NCBI GenBank assembly: GCA_000310025.1 | Contig: FN649733.1 | Span: forward strand, 4,465,049-4,529,048 | Origin: Ectocarpus siliculosus | Lineage: Eukaryota; Sar; Phaeophyceae; Ectocarpales; Ectocarpaceae | Direction: 5' to 3' | Length of the DNA stretch: 64,000 bases | Shown: piece by piece, positions 23,301-34,600 of the stretch | Layout of the letters: each line of letters opens with the position of its first letter | Numbering within the stretch: position 1 is the stretch's first letter | Position numbers and translations under genes: made by a program | Notes under the pieces: model-generated | Seen by the model: only the letters and a program-made list of their open reading frames with translations | Databases searched by the model: none | Told to the model about the DNA's origin: nothing

Positions 23301-26300
23301 GGGTTCCCGAACCGAACCGCCAAATCGAAACACAGATATACAGTAGTGCGAACTCTCGGCACGTTTCGATTGACATGGTTTAAGTGCGTCGCCACGCTAT
23401 CAAGACTTGAAATAAATCGATTGGCGAAGCAAAGCATTGTCCGTAAGAGACTGGGTACATTGTTCGACATACAAACGCACAGCAGTGTATCGTGTCAACG
23501 ACACCCGCCAACACCCCTTCTCGCTAACCTCACCCAAGCAGACCTAGCCTGTAAGGCTTCCCTTAGCTGGGGTGTGCGTGGTTGATCGGCGCGAGATTTG
23601 CCCGAAAGGCTTTCAAGCACGCTTGATTTCTGATGACCAGAGCCGTATCGAGGTGGAGTAGTTGAGGTGAACCCTGTCCACAGTACTGCGTACATTTTGG
23701 AGACCTTTGGTGTGGGGTCAACGTGCTGTACTTGATGTCGTAAAATGCCGCGGTGGCCGGGTAGGGGACACCCAGGAAAAGCCGTGAAAACTGACAATCG
23801 TAGTGACCACCAGCGCAACACCAAAGCCTTGTACAATCGTGATGTCAATCGCGCGCTTGATCCAAACCTGGTAGAGAGATCCGTTTACTGTGGATAGGCA
23901 CTGTCCAAGGAAGAGAATGCTCCATTGTTTCTCACGCGTGATCGGTGGTGTTCGTCTGTGGATTTCTAATCTTAAGGGGTTTGGGTACGAGATCATCACG
24001 GGCATTGCGATAGACACAACAAGAAGGGCTACCGCGACGGGCGGGAGTAGGGACTACTGAGAATAGATCAACTTTCACGCAGTGGGAGATGGGGTTGTGA
24101 GCAGAAACCGCAAGCAACGCTCAAAAGATACCCTCATCGCGTCGTTGCCAAAATGACGGCACCTTGTGCACACAAGGCCACCCGATCTTGAGCGTGCAAC
24201 CGCAACCGCAACCAGCTGCTCCAAACATCGTCGCCAATGTGGACGGAAAAATTGGCCAAAATCACACCGCCTGCTGACCCTGAAGCCCATTTCGAAGGAC
24301 ACTGATACCCCCTTACTCCCCCGGCGGTAAGAGATTAGACAATCGAAACAAACTTTACACATGTAGCTCGCTTGAGAGGAACTCACGCCTGGTGTCGTAA
24401 GAGACTCGGTGACAAACGCTCATGAAGTACTACCAAACCTTGAATCGAAACAGGACAAAAATACATTCGAAGCCGTAGCTATTCGTGCGACTTTTCTGAG
24501 ACAGCGAGACATGTTGGGTAGCAGAAGCCGTTTCCTCGAATTCCAAAAGGCAAAATATCAGCATTGTACCTCGAGCTCTTCGGCATGGTCTACTCAAAAT
24601 CGTATCAACACATGTTTGGCCTGGCCCCACACACACACCAACATTGAAACATCACACCGTCTTCGAAATACCGCGGCGTCATCGCGGTGATCTCGCCGAA
24701 AATACAGCCACACAAACAAAAAGTTGACCCGATAGAACGATCAGCGTGCGAAACATTTCTGTTTCGGAATATTACTACAACGCCAACCGATGCATCCGCC
24801 CTTCGAAATCCGTTCCCAACGTTCTGGAAAATGTGGAATAGTTCAACCGGACGGAACATCGCACGTGCTCGCGTCGTCATCCGCGCCCTAGACAGAATTT
24901 CGAAGCTCGATTTCCCCATAGCCCAGGAGTGAGTATGGTGGGGGGCTGTGGAAAGATCCCCAGGCAATCAACCTTTGAAGTTTGGGCTAGGGGGGTGCGA
25001 GATGACCCAGGTACATACAGTATAACACAACAGAGCAGCAACGTTGAAGAGAATTTTTCGTGACGAGTGAAGTGCGTCAACTGGCATTTTTGCACGGTAC
25101 AGGTTCTCGACGCTGCGCAACTGTACAAGGATGCGCCCGACCGCAGATTTGGACAACGGTCAAAATGATCCATATCATGCGAGTGTTGTGCAAACCGTGA
25201 CAGTGTAAGAGGTGTTCCGCTGTGGTGGCATAACACGCGAGAAGTTAGGTGCCAATCAACATACATCATTGTTGCTCTCATTGTCGAGATTGTATTTCTG
25301 TCGTTGCTGTTGATAGTGTCGTCGTGTGTGGTGTTCTGGTGTTCCCGTTGTTACCATCGTGACATTCAATCATGATCCTTTCAACTTGAACCGTTGGCCA
25401 GAAGACAAGCCAGTGTTCTCACCACTCAAGACCACACCCCGTCAAGACATTACGTCACGTCGAACATGAAGAAATGTCGTGTGAGAAGATCGACAGAATG
25501 AACCGGGAAAATAACTCATATAAGCCAAACTGCGTATGAACGACCATGTACCTCGGACCAACACAGCCTCTGCAGAAGACTGAATGAGTGGATGCCGTTG
25601 GCGTGGTCATTCCTTATCCTCATACACAAACTTTGCCTACCGTGGGCCTGCCGAAGGTACCAGAATATTGTGCCCCTTGAACAACCAGAAAGGAGGTCCT
25701 TGGAAAGTCATTATAACTAACAACAAGCTTGTGGTGCGCGTGAGACCAGATTATGGGGAAGCAGCGACGGATGGGAAAAGTGGGAATCTCTTGTCGGCAG
25801 GAAAGTCTCAAGTCTTACCTGTGTGCACATGTTCCTGAAAGTAGGCGGAGGCATGCTCCTTGGGGGCCGTAGAAGTCCTATGACACGTAGGATTGACACT
25901 GACTGGGCCGATGTCATCGAGAAAGTCGCTCGAAACACATGCTACGGGTAAGAATGTTTCAAAACATGAAACCGCCACGTCCACGAACAACACCATCGAC
26001 GACGAGGATAAACACACCTTGGCGTTGACCTTGCTCGGCCGGCGTCATCTTGCGCTTGGTCCTGGTCCATCCCCTCGCCTGCCATCGCCGTCGTCACTTC
26101 TTCCTCGCGAAGTTGACACCTTCTTTTCGATTGATGGCAAAATCCAGTCAGTGGAGGGAAAGAAGGGGAAACGTTGAGGGAATGATCGAATGAGCGGAAA
26201 TGTGAAGCTGCGCGTGAAGGCCAAATCGTCAGAGAAACTATACCCCCGTCTTCGTGTGTGTTGTAGAAGGCAACCAAGCGACGAGAGGATACAGCTTGCC

Positions 26301-26428
26301 GCTCCAATAGTGTGGCACTTTTCTACGATGGTACTGCAGGTAATGGTTAGCTGGAAGAGTTCTTGCAGTGACATACCAGTACAGTATTGCGGGTTTCACT
26401 ACACAAATCGGCGCTACTGGCTCGCTCG
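20313..26428. other. Long gene-poor stretch
   Basis: ORFs on both strands are short, without family signatures or consistent splice chains. Visible items are a short inverted repeat AACAGC/GCTGTT near 20351-20372, a purine-rich GA/GACA tract at about 20463-20540, a G-rich run near 22855-22876 and scattered TCGAAAC words between 22450 and 24480. Minus-strand segments at 24968-25156 and 23718-24117 have hydrophobic runs, but they could not be joined into a gene. Confidence 0.5.
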
Positions 26429-29400
26429 TCATGCTTGTGCTGCGTGCAGCAGTGCACCAAGGACTACAGCACCTCGAGTGGCACCCGTAGAACGAGCAAA
26501 GCGTTGGAATGGTCCTGAACATATCAGCCCCATCCGCCCGGTGAGCGCCGCACTATCGCGTCTACTCACCTCGCATGGTCTAACATCCCTGCTGCTGGGC
26601 CCCTCCCTGAGAACGGCGCCCTGAAGGCTCTCCGTACCGTCATGTTTACTGTCCGCAGCGTTCCGAGAGGTGCCTCCGGCGCAGGTCCAGGATTTTGAGG
26701 CTTCAGCTGTCCATCCAGAAGAAGCTAGTGATGCAGCAGGAGAAAGCTTTGGGGCGGAGGGCGAAGACTCGGCTTGAGCTCCACTGATCTTTCCTTGACC
26801 GGTCGGGCATGGCCCTGAGGCTGATGGTGATACCCTTGCTCCGCACGCCATCGCTGCGCCCACTAAATCTGTGATTGGTGCAGCTTGCTCTGCGTCGCCT
26901 GCCCCGTCTGTTGTTCCCGATTTTGTTGCGGTTGTTGGTGCCTGTGTGCTCGATGGTGCTGATCTAGGCGAACTAGAGGGAGAGTTGGAGGTGGAGGTGG
27001 TAGCGGCGGCATTCCTAGCAGAACCCGCCAAAGCAGTAGTATTGCTTCCGCCCGCATCGGCGGGCACGGTATCGATGCTGGATGCTGGCCGAGGCCCAGA
27101 CTGAGGGTACGACGGCGAAGCGGTCACGTCAAGGCCCGGGAGTGCCGGAGGTAGCAAAGCCCAGACGGGCAGGGATGCGGTGGCGGCGGTAGGCTTATCT
27201 GCGTTGGGGGAGAGCTTTTGGTGTGGGATCGGTTGCGTGATTGTGGGAGGGGTAGAGGGAGAGATGGGGGGCGAGAGGTGCGTGTTCTCCTGCAGAGCAC
27301 CTGGGGCCGTCGTGTCGGCTGCCCCTGTAGCTACTGGTGGCGGTGGGGGGGGTGGATGAGGAGCATGCGCCGGCCCCGGGACAGTCTCCGCTCCATCAGC
27401 TAGAGGTGGTCCTAACTCCGACAGGCCCGCCTGGGGGCCAGTCATCTGGCCCGGTTTTCTGGTGACGATGCTCGTTCCGTCACCCAAGCAGCCTGGGGCC
27501 CCTTCGGGAACACCGCTGCTGTCGTCCCTCTGCCCACATTTTCCGGTAGAGACACTCAACGGCACAGGCAAGCCCTTCTCGGAAGCGATTACCCCCTCGG
27601 TGTTGGCAGGGGTACAAGCACCACGACACGGCGGAGGTTCTTGTGTACCACTCACGTGTCCAGCGACCCTCTCGCCCCCGTCTCTGGAGGTCGCGGTCCT
27701 CACATCAACTGCTGTTTTGCTGGACATGTGCACCACTGGTGGTTCCTGTGGAGCGAACCCGACCCTGCTGCCACCTCTGGGCTCCTTCCCTTGCACCAGA
27801 GACGCTGCTTGCTCCTGGTGCATGAAGAGCGTAGCTTCCCGTACACTGTCCTCCTCCTCGTCGTCGTCATCCCTCGAGCCTCGGTCGTCGCTGCGGAGGG
27901 CATCCAAGGGTGCTGGGGCCACCGGCATCTCCAACTGAGGTTTGCCGGACGGGCAGTAGAGGGGCGGAAATGGTGTCACAATGTCTCTGAGGCAGGCCGT
28001 TCCCGTGGTGTTGGTTTACTCAAACTGGTCTCTACCACAGACTCGCCGTTGTTCCATTTTGCAAATTCATGGCATAGTTCTCAATTGTTTTGATGCGAGA
28101 GCCATCGTCTTAACAGCAGTCCAGTGTGGCAAAAGCACAGAGAGAGTCAATTTCACGGGAAACGTGAGCGCGGCGTGCATGTTGGATCTTTATGTCGTAC
28201 CAATACCGTCGCGAACGACTCACCTCGAGGTTTTCCACGTTCGGTGGCGACGACGTTGCCCACGGTATCCCGGTCAACCACAAATCCGTGTAGATATCTT
28301 CAGATTCAGGAGACGACCTAGCCGTCGGTTCCGCGTCTGGCCTCTTGTCTGCTGGACATTTGCTGTTGATTCTTCCCGTCGCAGCGTCGCTTGGTGCTAC
28401 TGCTTCCGCGGTTCTAGCTGCCATTGCTGTTCCACCGTGCGAATGCTCCCCTCCAGATGAACGTTGTGGGTGTGGCTGTTGTGCCGTGATGGCCGGCGAC
28501 GCTGACTGCCGCATTGGCCTGAAAGGAGCACAACAATCGGACGACCACTGCGGCCGCGTCGGTATCGGGGATCCGGCACCCCACGAAGTGCTGAGGTATG
28601 AAGGCTTGCCCCGTTTCTGAAGAGGCAGGTGGTGGGGTTGCAGATTGTGCAACAGGCCGTGAAGCGAGGTCTTTGACTCGGCATACTCGGTGCCTGCCAC
28701 TGCATGATTGCTGGAGGCAGGAGCTGTTACAGGGCGGCGAGGCTGCTTCGTTCCACCACCCCTCCCTCCACCACCGGTGCCCTCCCGGTCCCGTTTACTC
28801 CGGTCTTTCCTCAGCATCCCCGTGCCCCTGTGCAAAGTCGTCAAGCAAAAAAAAATAACTCCGTTGTTGTTTCGCTCAAATGTATCAAATGTCTTGGAGG
28901 ATCTGGTACCGGGCGCCTCGGATTGTGGAAAGACCTTTCGCGGGTATACCATTTATGGTGTCTATTTTGCTTGCTTGAGAATGGCCTTTGAACGGGGCGC
29001 ATCGTATCCCGCAGGGTGCGCTATAATAGTACAGGAACTCCGTGTGAAACGTGTGCAGAGATACATGCGGGATAGGGTTGGAATCGTTTTTCGTTGGGGA
29101 TTCAGCAACAACATTAGCCACGCAGGTACCAATGACAGGCCTTGCCACGTACACAGGTGAAACTCTGTGGTGGAACGTGCATCACCCCCTTCATGCCGCG
29201 TACGGCCCGGGGTATCGACGTACTCAAACGAACATGGGTCTGGAAGGGGTCGGTTCGATCCTTGAGTCATCACTAGAGGAAATTGTTTGACCGGCAACAA
29301 GAGATCAGCGGCGACGATCACACTGCTCCCACCGTTTCAAGCCCCCCGCCCCAAAACATGTGGTGTGCTGTGGGCCAACTACCACTTGCTGCCGGCAAGG

Positions 29401-30687
29401 GTGGCTTCGAGGACAATCGGTACAACAGGGCAAGCACCATGTGATGTGGGTGGGCAGGGTTGCTTGACTGTAAGGTACCACGCAAGACACGAAAGCTGCA
29501 CGAGATTTTACCGGAAAACGAGACATGCCATACACCGAATCTATTGAACGCTGCTGGAAAAAGTTCGTAGAACGACCAGGCAACAAACCAAATGCCGAAC
29601 CTTACCCCTTTACAAATTCCCTTGTCCCTGTAGCTGTTGCTGCCGCCGCCGCTGCAGCTGCTGCCCTCGCTTCATTTGTTTTGTGATCAGCCACAGCTGA
29701 TATCACAGAGGCCACTGCGGCTGCCCTGGCCGCTGCCCTGGTCGCCGCCTTCGACAGTCCAAATCCCCCCGCGGTCGAGCCGCCTTTCGACCTTCCAGCT
29801 GCATTTGCTTCTCTCCGTGATCTCACGGCAGGGGGTTGAGGGCGCTTGAACACACCTCCAACAGGGCTAGAGATTTGTGTCGTGGTAGGGGTGGAAAGCA
29901 TGCTTGCGGGGGCCGAAAACGGTCGAGAGGTTATTGGCTCGTGCGGGGGGTATTGCATGCCGGCTCCAAACGAGTGTGCCCGTCCCGGCAACGGGTTCGT
30001 AGTTGCGGCGACTTCGGCGACCTTCAGCTGCTCCCGCGAGGCCATGGTTCGGGGTGGACTTCGTGGTGGCTGTTGTGTGGGGAATCCCCGGAAGCCCAAA
30101 GGTTGTATCACAGGGTATACCCCGGAAGGGTTGGCCTGTGCCCCGATGTCAACGGTTTCGTCAACCTTGCTAGCCCTTGATTCCGATACAGCGATGCCAG
30201 AAGAGGTCCAAACGCCGACGGCATTGCTGAGAACACCGCTTCCCATTTGACCCGCACAGGGTAGATTACTTTTCGCCTTTGGGGTATGTGCTTTCTCTAT
30301 CGGCTGCTGGACCGAAGCGTCGTGCACGTTGCAGGAGTGTAGAGTAGCTTCCAATGTGGACGGCGCCCCTCCCGCCGTCGATGCTCCTCGACGCCGCGCT
30401 GCTGCAGCCGCCGCTGCCGCCGCCGCCGCTGCTGCCGCCGCCGCCGCCGCTGCTGCTGAGGACTGCATCATTCCGCGAAGCCACTCTTCGCGTTGATTTG
30501 CTGTGAAGGTGGTGGTTCCCACTGTTGCCCCCGAACATGTCTGTATGCACGGGACGGCCTGAGAATGCTGTGCGTGGAAGGCTACAGGGATCGCATCGCT
30601 TCCCACGCCGGCGACAGGCACAGCTGACTCTGGCGAGCGGTGTTGATGGTGCTTGGGGGCCTCTTCCGTGCTAAGTGCGCTCGACAT
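26429..30687 (-). CDS. Large low-complexity Pro/Ser/Ala-rich protein of unknown function, at least 3 exons
   Basis: Minus-strand exons: 30687-29606, 28827-28224 and 27934-26570. Donors are GTAAGG, GTGAGT and GTGAGT; acceptors are CAG with pyrimidine tracts; the joins keep frame for 1,017 codons. The start is the ATG at 30687 (MSSALSTEEAPKHH). Exon 1 holds about 20 consecutive alanines after REEWLRGMMQSS and a second alanine run near its end. Exon 2 is basic then Ser/Pro-rich. Exon 3 is dominated by Pro, Ser, Thr, Ala and Gly after an acidic DDDDEEEDS stretch. No domain is recognised, and the composition suggests a disordered regulatory or scaffold protein. If the last donor is not used, the frame stops at 26429; otherwise further exons lie to the left, with a candidate near 26045-26135. 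It is divergent from TAF2. Confidence 0.6.
30400..30460 (-). repeat. Alanine-coding GCN triplet repeat
   Basis: A run of about 20 alanine codons inside exon 1 of the unknown minus-strand gene, using a mixture of GCA, GCG, GCC and GCT codons. The codon mixture argues for a protein-level tract rather than a freshly expanded pure triplet repeat. Confidence 0.8.
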
Positions 30688-31112
30688 GATGTAAACACCA
30701 CCAGAGTTTGGCCAGCCACACTGCTGCCGGTTCCGCGGTGTGCGTTTGTAGCTTCGATCATGAAGGTCACGACGAGCCCGTGCCGACGTAACCTGTGCGG
30801 AGCGACACGTATCGTCCACAATACAGACAACTGCAGGTGTTTCTAGTCCTCCGATTTCCTAGGAGGAGATGGACTAGTCTAAAACAATGAACAATGACAA
30901 ATCACGACCAACGTGCGCGCACGCGAACGCGCCCACGCCCGCAAATTCCTTATTCTGGCCGCACGAAACTGTGACTCTGTGTGCTGGCACATGTTGCGGT
31001 GAAACTCCGCGGGACTGTAAACGGAACCGACATCGACCAGGTGGACCCCACCTTTTTTCTCCTTTTTTTTCTTTTTGTCCTTTTTTTTCTCTCTTTTTTT
31101 TCTCTCCGGCCG

Positions 31113-31370
31113 GACCACGGGAATCGACCGCGTCAAATGAAGTACCTGTGACCAAGGGAGTGTGCCTCTTTCTCTCCGGCCCATGATAGATAGTGACTGC
31201 TAATCTCAGCTGATACCCCGCATAGCGTGAAGAGGGAGCGGAGGATCCCAGAATATCTGTCGTCTGTCGTTGATTTCTATTGACTTGCGGACCCCTCGGG
31301 GCCAGTTTATTTGAATGTACCTTTTTAGGGTAAGTTAACCTGTGACCACGGGAATCGACCGCGTCAAATG
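31113..31370 (-). repeat. Two copies of a 27-bp tRNA T-arm-like block
   Basis: 31113-31139 and 31344-31370 are identical. On the minus strand the block contains CGCGGTCGATTCCCGTG, which resembles a T-arm with a five-pair stem. Around the first copy, GGGCCGGA and TCCGGCC about 60 bases apart could form an acceptor-like stem. The surrounding sequences of the two copies differ. It may be a pair of tRNA-derived SINE fragments. Confidence 0.5.
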
Positions 31371-31428
31371 TTGGATCAGTACGGACATACGAAGGTACTG
31401 GGTAGAGAGAGATCGGAACGGTTTTTAA

Positions 31429-31459
31429 TGTGAAGACAACAACAACAACAACAACAACC
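31429..31459 (+). repeat. AATGTGAAGAC(AAC)n tail, copy 2
   Basis: Same lead and AAC run as at 19255-19284, about 12 kb away, preceded here by unrelated sequence. See the entry for copy 1. Confidence 0.6.
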
Positions 31460-31652
31460 CACCCACCATTCCGGCTTTGATGAAACCACGGATCCCCCAC
31501 GTTGGGCTGCAAGTCCCAAGTGAACACACTTCACCATTTCATATTTGACAGCAGTGTGTTGCGCCTCCGCGGCAGTGCGGTGCGTGCCAGTACGCCCTGC
31601 GTGGGTCCACGGCCTCCTCGCCTTTGCCTTTTCTGAGGGCTAGGTTGGCGTC

Positions 31653-34600
31653 ATGGAGGCGCCGAAGGAGCAGCTGACACCACTTTATCAGGTGCTGCTG
31701 AACTCGATCAGTGTGTGAGCTTGGGTTGTACTGCTGTACAGTACGGTCGTGGGAGTAGCATTATCTCGAGTCTAACGTAGCTCGCTGACCTCGGGGTGGT
31801 GTCCCCACTGCCATCGCTTGCGGCTTGTCACGAAGATATTATGCCCCACCAAATGGCGTGCTCTTATGTATTGTGGCTGGTGTTTTCTGCAAGCTCTCTG
31901 GTGAATCGCCGAAAAATGCCAGAGAGCAAAGATTAAGATTGTCTAACCGAGCAGGCGACGAAAGAGTCAACTTGCTTATGTAGACTACCCAGCAGTGTAG
32001 TGTCGACAGCAGCTTGTCTGCTGCGGGAAAGAAAGCCGGGGCAAGCTCTGTGTATTTGTATCGACACTAGTTGTGCTACTTTGGAACGTACTCTGTGGGA
32101 ATCGACAACGGGAGATCGGCGGACTTACAGCTATTTGCTTGCTGTTCGGGGGGGCGAGGAGAACACGGCCGCCTCAAGCCTCAAACTGCACAGAGCGCAC
32201 CGGTCCTGCATTCTTACATTGATAGCGCCCCCAGCTGTCTCCCCAGTTGCTGACTTGATTGATGTGTCCCCACTTTATTGTGCAGTGCCTCGACTTAGAG
32301 GTGGACATTGACAAGAGCTTCTTGAGAGGCCGCACGTCCATCTGGCTCCTGCATATTCCGTCGCATGGGCGGGGTGACTGCTACCCCACGGAGATCAAGC
32401 TACACTGCCGGCAGAACGAAATTAAGGCTACCAAGGTATGATGTCCCAGTCCCGCTTCAATCAACCGCACGGCAACTAGTCCGGTCTAAGTAGGAAGCAA
32501 GAAGACAGGACAGGGCTGCTGTTGTAAGCAATCGAACTGGTGATTAATAGAAGTATAGGTTTTAGTGCAGGCTGGGGTCCAGTTCTTAACCAAGTTCCAA
32601 TTCCTTAGCGAATGACGCGCTCGGTTCTGTGCATTCACGTAGTGTATGGGTTTAAAGGTGGTACACGATTTGTGCAAACCATCCTCCGGTCTATTGACTA
32701 ACTACCGTCCACGGACGCACCACTTGCAGGAGAAGGTATTCAAATGCCACCTTTACGGAAAGAGATAAGTTTCATATTGCATTCATATCCCACACGATCG
32801 AGTGTGGCTTGCGACTTGATCTCTTGTTTGTTCTAAAAAGGTGAACGGGTGCCTGTGCGCGTCAACATACCTGGATAGTCTGGAGGAGGTTGTCAGCCCC
32901 GAGGGTTACCGGGATGCCGAGGCCTTCGATATCTGCTATAGGTTCTTGACTTGTATTTGTTCGGGCTAGCATACCAGTTCGAAGTGTACAATTCGCAAGA
33001 GACTTGATAGGTCGCGTTGCTTTCTTAGTAGTTGGGTGAAGGCGTTGTGTGGGTGGTCTTGTCGTCTTTGGTTGGCCATGACGGTGGGGCAGCGGACACC
33101 CGTTGTTCTTCGCGAACGATCGCCGTGACTGTTTGCCAGGCAAAACCGTGCTAGGCGTTGGTGTTGGCGTTGACCGACGACGGCGGGGGTCGTTTCGGAT
33201 CGCACGGATGCAGCGGCGTCCGTACGTTCCCGATTGTGACGCATGCATCAAAGTAGGTTCCGGCGCAACATGGTCGTTGGTTCTCCTCGTGCTGTCGTTT
33301 TCGTCGTCAGCGTTTCCTCGACGATGTGTTTGCAGCTTTTGAAACGTTCAGGCTGGCTCTTGACGCCATCCTGCCCTTTTCTGCTGTGTTGTGCACCTCT
33401 TTTTCCTGTGCGGTTGTCGATGTCACTGTCGTTGTGCGCTCGGGGTGTTGGCCTGGGTTAGGGCGAAGCTGTGGGCGAGCTCCCAGAGTAACAACGGCGA
33501 GCTCAAGATCCAGGTGCCGGCGAACTCGAAAAAGATCCCCCAGCTACCCCCAGGTGCTTGCTGACTTGGTGATTGGCGTCGGCTTAGAATTCGTCGTTGA
33601 TATGCTTCTGCCGCTGAAAGTGCGTTGTACTGCTTCGTGTTTGTTTCGCCCTGCACCTTCTCATCGCGTGCATCCCCTGACTATAGGCATTTTCATGCGT
33701 TGCCGACGTGTGGCCAAGCTTCAACCGTTCCTCGGCCTTGGCCTTGGCCTTGGCCTTGACCTTGGCCCTAACCTAACCTACACGTCCAGCTTTACCGGAT
33801 GATGACGTTGACTTTGTTCATTCGTGTTTCGTGGGGGTAATGAAGATGGTTGTCATATGGTGAACGCAGCACGTTTTTGAAATCATTTCGTAGTATCGTT
33901 TCACCTTTTGCTGCTGAGCTTGGGAACCCACTAATACACTATTGCGGGTTTCGACTGTCGGATTCGAGCTTTCCGCGTTTTGCCGTATAACGGCCCACAA
34001 CACCCGACCTATGTAGATCGAACCAGCTTCCCTCATTCGCCGCCAGATTTTGCATTGACTGATTCAGTGTTTACCCGGTTGATACTGACATGTATGACTG
34101 CACTGTTGGAAGCAAATATGGATTGATGGTACTGCCATGAGTGATATCCTGTTTTTCCCAGTCTACCTTTTTCTCCGGGTGCACTTGTCGCATTCGTACC
34201 GCGCGCCGATTGGAGCCATTTTAAGTGGAGACTTGTCCCGCGTGTGTGATGGTGCAATCGGGAACCGCTCACGTTTCCAGACCTTCCGGAGACGGCGCCG
34301 TCAGCGGCCCGCGCCCGGCGGGACGAAACCGCTCGCCTCATACACAAGTCGCGCCAGGTGGAGGAACGGAGGGAGGCCAAGCGAAAGCAGGTACTGTACT
34401 GCTATACAGCAGTAACAGCAGTTTTTGAACGTGTGCCATGGCGTGTAATTCCACCCTCCAACCTGCTTTCGCTCGGTATGCGTCTTGGGTAATGGTGCTT
34501 GCACTGCTGTACCCCCAAAGGGAGGTGGAGAAAGATTACGAGGAGATCGAAAACTCCTGGCTAAATTGTCCTTGGATAAGATTGGTTCGTCCAGACATAC

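Larger units (their letters stand above)
30688..31652. promoter_or_regulatory. Divergent intergenic region between the Ala-rich gene and TAF2
   Basis: The two genes are transcribed away from each other across about 965 bases, so both promoters should lie here. No TATA box is obvious just upstream of either ATG. Much of the space (31040-31460) is repeats: a T/C-rich tract, two copies of a 27-bp block and an AAC tail. Promoter location is inferred from gene orientation only. Confidence 0.4.

Noticed and set aside
23495-25281. Minus-strand ORFs with hydrophobic runs
   Set aside because: No consistent splice chain, family motif or start codon could be supported.
29150-29270. B-box-like GGTTCGATCC near 29245
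   Set aside because: No A box at proper spacing and no cloverleaf.
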